64,000 bases of DNA from Symsagittifera roscoffensis (taxonomy: Eukaryota; Xenacoelomorpha; Acoela; Convolutidae), in NCBI RefSeq assembly GCF_963678635.1, contig NC_087062.1, positions 89,753,845 to 89,817,844 on the forward strand, read 5' to 3'. Below are positions 13,601 to 22,600 of this stretch, one piece after another. Below the pieces are notes generated by a model. The model did not search any database. It was not told the origin of the DNA and saw only the letters and a program-made list of their open reading frames with translations. Position 1 is the stretch's first letter; each line of letters begins with the position of its first letter. A program made the position numbers and the translations under genes.

Positions 13601-16600
13601 CAGCCAAGGCTTCTCGTTTTGTCGTTGAGTAATTCGTCTCTGTTTTCGATAGTACCCTGCTAGCGTACACAATTGGTCTCTCCTCCCCGTTGATGACGTT
13701 CGAGAGTACAGCGCCCAAGCTGGTATTGCTCGCATCCGTGTCCAGTATAAAGGTTCCCGTGTAGTCAGGAAACTCCAGAACTGGGGCCATAATAAGCTCT
13801 TTCCGTAGTCTATCGAAGGCTGTCTGACATTCGTCGTTCCAGATAAAGGGCACCTTCTTTTTCGTCAAAGAGGGCAGGGGACTCGGAATCCCGGCAAAGT
13901 CCTTCACAAATCGACGGTAGTAATTGCAGAATCCGAGGAAAGACCTCACCCCCTTAACTGTTTTGGGCACTGGCCAGTTCTCAACTACTTCAACTTTCTT
14001 GGGATCCACTTGGATACCTTCATTTCCAATTATGTGGCTCAAATAAGTCACCTCCTTCTGTACCAACCTGCATTTCTTCGGCTTCAGTTTCAAATTTGCC
14101 TCCCTTAGTAGCTGGAAGGTAGCCTTCAGGTGTGCAAAATGGTCGTCTTCGCACTTGCTATACACCAGCACATCATCGAGGAATACTAGGGCCCACTTCC
14201 ACAGGTGGTCCCGAAACAATTCATTCATGAGGCGCTGGAACGTTCCCGGAGCATTGGACAGCCCAAAGGGCATCATAACTTTTCATAGAATCCTCCATCC
14301 GGGGTCACAAAGGCTGTCTTGTGTCGGTCTTCCTCGGCTACAGGCACTTGCCAATACCCACTCGCCAGGTCGAGGGAAGAGAAGTACTTCTGCCCGTTAA
14401 GAGCATCGAACGTTTGATGTATCTTCGGAATCGGAAATGCGTCCTTGACCGTTACATCATTCAGCTTCCGATAATCGACACAGAACCGCCAACTCCCGTC
14501 TTTCTTCGTTTGCAAGACAATTGGTGCACTATAAGGGCTTTTTGAAGGTTGGATCACCCCTTTCTCCAGCATGCTCTTAACTTCGTCCCTGATGATCGGC
14601 ATCTTTGCGGGAGATGTTCGATGGGGGGGGGGGGGGAGAATCTTGATAGGGCCCGAGTCTCCAGTATCAATACGATGTGTCACCAATTTAGTTTGGCCAA
14701 GTTCGGCATCTGTCAAAGCGAACACATCTCTATAAGTACTGATCAACTGTTTCAGCCGGTCCCTCTCCGTTCCTGTCACCTCGGGAGCTGCTAGTTCTAG
14801 AATCTTCTCTATATCTTCATCTAGATGTCGTTTAGCCTGTACTTGAAAGTCCATCGACCCTTCCTCTTGCATTCCCTGCACCTCATGGTCCTGACTGACG
14901 GGGGGCCAACCTTCTACAACATCCCTCATTGCATATGATGACTCAAACGTTTGACCCACCAAGAGGAGTGTGTGGTTCGGTTAAGGAGGTACTGTGCGAC
15001 GAGTTTACGTCCCAGTAATTATCGTCCTCTGGCGGGTGTTTAGGGTATGAGGTCACCTTCAATATTTCATATTGCAGGGGAACTATAGATCCCTCTTTCC
15101 GTCCCGTCCAGAGGTTGTCACACTGGAAATCTAACGAGCTTTCATGCTCCTTTAAAGACCGAAGTCCTATGATCATTTCCGCTTTCAGCTCAGGCACCAC
15201 CAGGGCTTCGACCTCATCGTCGATTGACCCTAGCTCCAAGTTAGCCGTCACCCATCCCTCGACTCCCACTTGCCTTCCATCCGCTGTTTCTAGTGTCCCT
15301 TTGTAGGGCCGTAACGGTGGGGCTGTAGTCAAATTATGGTACACCTCGCTTCGTATTAGGTTGATCGTAGCTCCCGTATCCACTAGTGCTTTTACCGGTA
15401 GCCCGCCCAAAATCGCTTCCGCTATTAGCCCGAATGGTGCTCCAGGCACTCGGCAAACTGGGGGTCGTTTGGTGGAATAAAGTCTGAACCTGCTCTGTTC
15501 CTCGAAAGCCTTCGCCTCTCATTTGCACCTGAGGGCTCGTCGTGGGGTCCAAGCGGTACATAGAGGGGTTGGAAGTGGGGGATGGGTGATTTACTCGCTG
15601 TTGATTCTTTATCTCGGCCGGGACAAAACCTCCCTGATGCATATTCAATGCCCCGGCCCTTGGTAGTTTAAATGATCCAAATTCTTCTGGGGGCACTCCT
15701 TCGCAAAATGACCCGGCTGGCCGCAGCCAAAACAGTTCCCACGGGGTATCTGGTTTTTCATTCCGTAACGACCTCTAAGGCCAGGAGATAAGTTCGATCT
15801 ATTCTCGCCGGGTTGGGGTTCGTATAGTTGTCGGGGTCGTTGGGAAGGTTCCGACCGCGGTAAGTTTTCCGGGTGGGGGACGGGGATGATAGAATTAACA
15901 AACCTACCCATCATGGCCGTCATGTTCTGCATCTGAGCTAACAGATCATTCTGGACACTCACCAGTTGGTCGATGCGGGGGTCATTGCTCGCCTGCTGAC
16001 GTCCCTGACTAGCTCCCACGGGTTGGTTTCGAGGGATCTGTCTGCCTACACTCCGACCAGCCTCAGCACCCGGCTCTGGGACATTTTCGGCAACCCTCGC
16101 AAGGTGCATCTTTCTCCGGTTCCGGGCCCTGGACGTTTTATTCACAAGATCCAAGGCTTGGGCGCGGGCAACTGCTTGCGCTAGGCTTCCTATATCTTCT
16201 CGCAGAAGTAGGTCTTGAAGGTCCACGTCAAATAGCCCGTCTATGAACTGTTCTCGGTTCATATCGTCTCGAGCTTGAGCTCCCACATTTCCATTAGCAA
16301 CATCTCCAAGTGATCGGATTCGCCGAGAGAATTCCCTCAAGCCCTCCTTGTCTCCTTGCATCAGACTTTTGAACTCCGCCCTAGCCGCTGCTTGAGTTTG
16401 GAAGGGCATCATACGCTGATCTAGTTCGGCCAGCATCCGTGCAAGTGTTGGCGCTGGGAAACCGTCTTCCTCCTCTCTGAAGTGGGCTGGCATGCTGGTA
16501 AATTCATCCAGAGCCCATCCTGTCAGACACGTAGGCAACACCATCCGAACCTGTTCATCTTCCCATCTGTTAGCATCCGCAACCCAGGCGAAATGCTTCC

Positions 16601-19600
16601 TCCAGTCGGCCCAGTTCTGATAGCTACTGGAGGGAAACCGATCGGGGCGAATGGTGCCAAAGTCAAAGACTCCTTGCTGCCTGTCCAAAGCATTCGCTGC
16701 CGCCACAGCAGCCTCTGCCAATGCAGCTCTATCGTCGTCGTTCATCATCGTGTTTGCTCACGCGATGGTTGTTCGTTCGTTTGCAACTTCAGTCTAGGAC
16801 AAAGCCCACCCAGGAGCGCCAATGTCGTCTTTAGGATTTCCACACACGGTCTTGCGAAGCTATCCCTTTTACCGTGCTAAAGCAAGGGGCACTAAGGCTC
16901 GGTATTAACGACAATCCCGAAAGGGTTATGTTAGTGGTGAGTTGTCCTCTACTGCATTCTTTTGCTCCCCCTTGGTCAGTGATGCTCTTGCTCGCTATAT
17001 CTCGCTTGAAGTCGCGTACAACGAATTCCTTTTTTGCAAATGAATTCAATATATATAAGTCTGAATACAAAGGGCCTACTAGTTCGGCCAGAGTATAATT
17101 TATTAATATACAACAGAATGGTTTGCGATCTGTATACGCTTAACAATTTCTTCTGCGTACTCGGCCAGTACACGCGTCGACTAAGCTCTCTGACTTTTGC
17201 TAGCTTCTACTCTAACTAATATTCCACAAGGCACTTCGACTTGCGTTCTTACTTCACTCGCTGTGAAACAATTAACTGATGAGTTCAGATAGCGGCCACA
17301 ACTGGGACCTACTGAATCTTACGTTCGTTAACTCCTTCTCCCTTCAAAATCCGCTCTCGAACCTCCACTTCTTATCTCTATTTGCGCTCCGTTTTTGTTA
17401 AAGTCACGCCACTTCATATCGGTGTTGTCATCCCTTAAGCACAACCGCCCCCTATGGTTTTCCCTTTTACCTACTCCCTCTGTCAAAGCTGACGGGTTCC
17501 AAGTCCGGGGTTTTTATCGACTTGATCACGTTTCGTAAATACATCCCCCTGCGGTTGGTATCGTAAATCGGGTAAGTAACCGAAGTCGTATGATTCTTAT
17601 CAGTTAAATCCCCCCTACGCTACTTACTTAAATACCAGCTGACTTCGGTGCCAAATCTTGACCCAAGCAACAAAGTCGTACGATCCCAATAAACTAATCA
17701 TAACCCGATTTTGAACCAAATTTACTAATATTTTCCCTATCATGTTAGGATAAAATACACGGTCGGGGATAAATTTTGCTTTTTATACTCGGTAGTACTA
17801 CCATGACCCAATTTACCCTAAGGCACATAATTCCGTGCATGTACAACCCCATAGCAATTAGCTACCTACAGGTATAAACCGTTTTCCATTTTCTTAATCC
17901 CAGCCAGAGTTAGAGGGGGAAATGTCCGGGTAAAAGTGCATTTTTCTTCGATTTTATTTCTACTACTTTATTTAGCTTTAAGTCCACCTTTCAACCTTTC
18001 TACTTTGTTTACCCTTAGCTAACAGCCATCCAATTAAGTTATTTAGACCTCATAACGAGAAATGAAATACCTAAACTTAAACCAAGGTAACGATACCCAA
18101 GCAGAAAATACGCTAAGTCGAAAAATTCGCTAGAATTACCAATTCTACAAGAACTGAGGTAGGAGGAACGCCAACCCCAAATCCCCCCCCGCGCACGCAA
18201 CAGAGAGCACCTGCTTTTGTCTGAAAAAAAATGAAACTAAAACAACGGAAACTAAAATTGCTCCCCACTTTCAGTAGTCGAAACAAAAACTGGGCAGAAA
18301 AAAAACAGACGTATATTAATTTAGTTACCAAACACACCGCTTCTCATTAAGCTTATCGTTAAAACCGTTCTTTCCTTTTCATGCAGAGCACGATTTTTGA
18401 CGTAAAATTTCAATTAACATCAGCTTTTTACTAAGAAAACTTACAGTAGCTCAAAAAAATTTAGTTTCATGCTCATTAAATTAATGAGGGAAAAAATAAT
18501 GCTATGAAAAACAACTCTTTGAAAACTATTTCATTAATGCAGCAGCAACCAATTATTTTCAACTCCCTTCAAATATTATTTTTAACTATATTTTACTTAA
18601 CAGGAAACAGAACAAATCGCAGCACTAAAAATATTATTCTTAATTGCTATGGAGGAAAACAACGATTTGGATGAGAAAAAAGTTGGATTTGAGGGTGATC
18701 ATGGCGTTAATTACATGAACCCCTTCAACCCAACACTTCCGCCGTCCTACCAATCGGATCTAAACGGAATGACTGTCCAGGTCGGAGGAAATGGTTGCCC
18801 AGATGACAACAAAACCAAAAAAGTCAACAACAAGCTATTATACATGGCATTGGTCGCCATAGCTGTCATGTGTGCGACTGCAATTGTCATATGCGGAATG
18901 CGAAATGGACTATTTGGAGACGGTGACTATTTTTTTGATAAAAACTTATATCGCATTACAGAATAGGAAACGTGTTACACCGTACAGCATGTACTTTGCG
19001 AACAACGAGATATTTGAATGCAAAATAGGGATAACAAACAGTACTGACCAAAATAGCACATTTAAAAATGACAACTAAAAACTAAAAAAACTGAACGAAG
19101 CATGACTGTTTTTTCAAGTTTAACTGTTTGCTCCAAATTGAAATTCGAAGTATTGAAACTTCCTTTTAGATGAAAAGGAGTGGCGGCATAAATCTACTGC
19201 CCATGAACAATGGGGTTGTCGTGATTCGGAGCGGAGGTGGCGCAACTTTGACTACCGATCTGAGCGATACGACAGCCCTCGAGATCACGGGTACATGTCA
19301 AGCAGTGTTCCAACATACGAACCAGTGGATGCTTGTTTCCACTCATACGACGACTTCATCATCACCGAATGGGATCAGGGTCTGAAGGAAAACAGATTTG
19401 CAGAGATATTCACAGCCGATGCAGTGTACAACGTCTACGACATTCGAGGTTAAATTTTATTTATTAGCTACAACTACGAAAATTTTTGCTCCACTTTCAC
19501 AACTATTTCTGACTCTTTCCACACTCATTTCCACAGTTCTCTAAGACATAAAAGCGAAGAACCTAAAATGAACGATTTCAGTTGCTTCGCATTTTCCTTT

Positions 19601-22600
19601 TCATTAATGTTTTAATATCTTTTTTGGCTCATTTTTAGACCACTCTGATGGCTACAACCCAAAATGCTACATTGAAACACGCGACAGCAGCTACTATTCC
19701 CACTACTACGGAGGCGCCTACGCTACTGGGGTCATAAGTCCCAGCTACATCGGCGAGGTCCAATACAGAGCGATGGAGAACTACCGCACACAGATGGGCG
19801 GTCTTGGAATCGACACTGGCCTCATGTCGTATTTAACTGGACACTTCGAGTATGATTATGATAGTGAGACGTCTTCTGGTTCCAGTTCCAGCACCTCATC
19901 GTCAACGACTTCAAAATCAACAACGTCGTCATCTTCATCTACGTCGTCTTCTTCGTCAATGTCATCTTCAACGCCACGAAAAACAACAACTCCTTTGACT
20001 TATTCCACAGGATCTTGGACCTGGAGTCCCTTTTACTGGTTTCATATGACTGCATCACATTATACGACGACTCCTTCAATGTCTGATGACTGGCTTAGAA
20101 ACTGGCACTCCACAACCAACCCGGAACTCGATATGAAACTGGAAGACTTTTTTGAGTCACGAGTGACTCAAATGTACTACAGATCTGAGCGAGTGACGGA
20201 CGAGTGGAGACTGAGATACTTCAGCGAGCATAATGTTGTCATTAGAACATGCCATCAAGCTTTATCAAATTTGAATTAATTTCTTGACATGTTTGAACTG
20301 AATTAAGCTATGAAAATTTTTCGTACAGTATTTTAACGGAGCAGGACACTACATTAATGATAATTTTGTTTTCAGATCGACGCCATTTGTTCCGAGGACT
20401 CGGATGTTTACGAAATCGAACGAATCGAAGCAGACTCGAGCTACTTTTGCTACGCCACTTATGACATGACATTTGCAGATCCTGGTTTCGAAAGTGAGTC
20501 ATACTTTTAAGGCTTCTTACTTCGGATGATTCATACCAAAAACTTTTCAATTTCAGCCGTGTATCCGACTCAGTCGCCGTATCACTACCGCCGTCGGAGA
20601 GACGCACACAACGATGGTAATCTGATTTTCTCATTTCAAAGTTGGAGAAACGCTTCCGAAAAGTTCTTTTTGAATACACCAGCTTCATCATTTTGTAGGA
20701 GAATGTACTCGCAGCGCAATTGACTATTTTTATGACAATTTTGCTTCGATAGATTTTTAAAAAATGAACCCCTCTTAAAAGATGGTCGGCCCGGCCCTTT
20801 CCTCATTTTCCGACACTCGAGTTGCATTGAATTTGAAAAAAAATAGCAACATAACTTCGAAGATATAGTTAACTAAAATTGCTTTTCAGAGGCTGTGCTG
20901 GCCAACTTGGATAAGTATGCAGCTCAGTTCCAACTGACTATGGAAGAGGAGGACATAGGGTCCCTCGTGGACAATGTGACTCGGATGATTCAACAGAGTC
21001 TGCAGCAGACATTTGGAATACAACATCACTCCATCCACATGTGCTATTAGCACCAACCACCTTTAAACTATCATGATTACGCTTAATTGCAATTAATCCG
21101 TCACAATCAGTTGGAAAACTATGTACTCAGATTATATTTGAAAAAAAAAACAAACCCTTCCATTCAATTATAAAATAAAATCCAAATTCCCTTCTAAATA
21201 GCGATATTTCAGAAATCAAATTTAACCGTTCAAGTTGTTACCTCGGAGAGTTTGCCAGATTTTCGATGACAAAAAAATTAGCCAACCATGAAAAATTGAA
21301 AAAGAAAAACTTGACATCACAGAATTGGTAAATTGACCAGATAACAAGACTACTGTCAGTTTTTGAGAATTGTTTCAATTAGAAAAAAATTCCCAAAATT
21401 GAGCCGACAAAAAATAAGCGGACAAAAGTCCGCAACTCAATTGTCCCGGAAAAAATCAATTTCATACATGCTGAAAACAACATGGACTCAAAAAACAGAC
21501 CCTAGGGTGCAAAAGCAACTGCATTATCTCTAGACCAAGAAAGAAGGAGCCTGGAAGTTGTTAAGGTTCAATAACAAAGCAAGTTTATTACAGATGTAAG
21601 AAAAGTTGTTTACGGGAAAAAAGTCTAGTTCTCGATTACAAGACAGTTGTTCGTGTGAATATTCACCAGAAAAAGCGGGGCCTAGGAAATTAGACGATAA
21701 GCAAAATAGACGGATGTTACAAAAACGAAATTAGACGGAAATTATTGTTTACAGATCTGGCATTTTAGACAAAAAAGCTGTGTAAAGGAAAAGGCCAACG
21801 AAATGTTTTCTTAGGAGTCAAGTTTTACAAATACAAAAAGAACATAAAATGTCGATACCTACCAAAAACAATCAGTTTGAATTAACATAAAATGTCAAAT
21901 TCGAATATTACAGGAGAGTTTTGAATTGAATAAATTTGAATTGAATTCTGATTGGTTGAAATTTGAGCCAACGAATTTACGGATTGATTGTTTACTGTTC
22001 AACCAGCATAAACTCAAGCTGCAGAATAGTGACCGCCGCAGCCGCGCCAACGTGTTGCAAGCTTGCCACCAAAGGGTAGGACTCAATACGAAATTTAGAG
22101 CCACTTATGGCTAATTTAGTCTTTTGACCAATTGAAAAGATTTGGAACTTACGGCTAATTTAGTCTTTTGACCAATTGAAAAGATTTGGAACTTATGCGA
22201 CTGCTTTTTTATTTTGGAACCTATGGGACTGATTGCTTATTTTGAAACCTATGAATACGCACCTATTTTTCTCACCCAATTTGTCTGCAAACTATTTTAA
22301 TCTGGGGAGGGTTCTTATGCTTAAAGGACCGAATGCTTGAAAGTTTCAACCAATCAAAATCGCTAAGCGTTCCTATTGGCTAAATGCCTCTCTCACAAAA
22401 TCAAGTCAATATTAACAGAAAATGTTTTAAATCAGTGGAAAATAATCAAAAATATTACAAATCTCGGGTTACAACCGCAATACTATGCAGATAAACATCA
22501 AGATTTATGAGTTCAAGTTCATAAGAATTTTTCAGTCTTGAAAACTCATCTGCTTATTATCTAATCGGTCAGTATTAACACTAATGGCCTGGATTTATTT

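Larger units (their letters stand above)
8551..18149 (-). mobile_element. Ty3/Gypsy LTR retrotransposon, full length with broken pol
   Basis: A 9.6-kb element in minus orientation: 5' LTR 16823-18149, primer-binding site, gag, protease, RT, RNase H, integrase, an extra ORF, polypurine tract, 3' LTR 8551-9865. Target duplication AGAAC at 8546-8550 and 18150-18154 is perfect. The RT-RNaseH-integrase order is that of Metaviridae. The LTRs differ by about 18-19 substitutions and two indels over about 1310 aligned bases by my count (roughly 1.4%), so the insertion is fairly young. Pol is split across several frames and has at least one in-frame stop, so this copy should not be autonomous. It lies in CDC27 intron 3 in the same orientation as CDC27. 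Confidence 0.95.

Noticed and set aside
14623-14635. The 13-base G run in RT as a functional G-rich signal.
   Set aside because: It lies within coding sequence of a decayed element and is most simply homopolymer slippage or read error.
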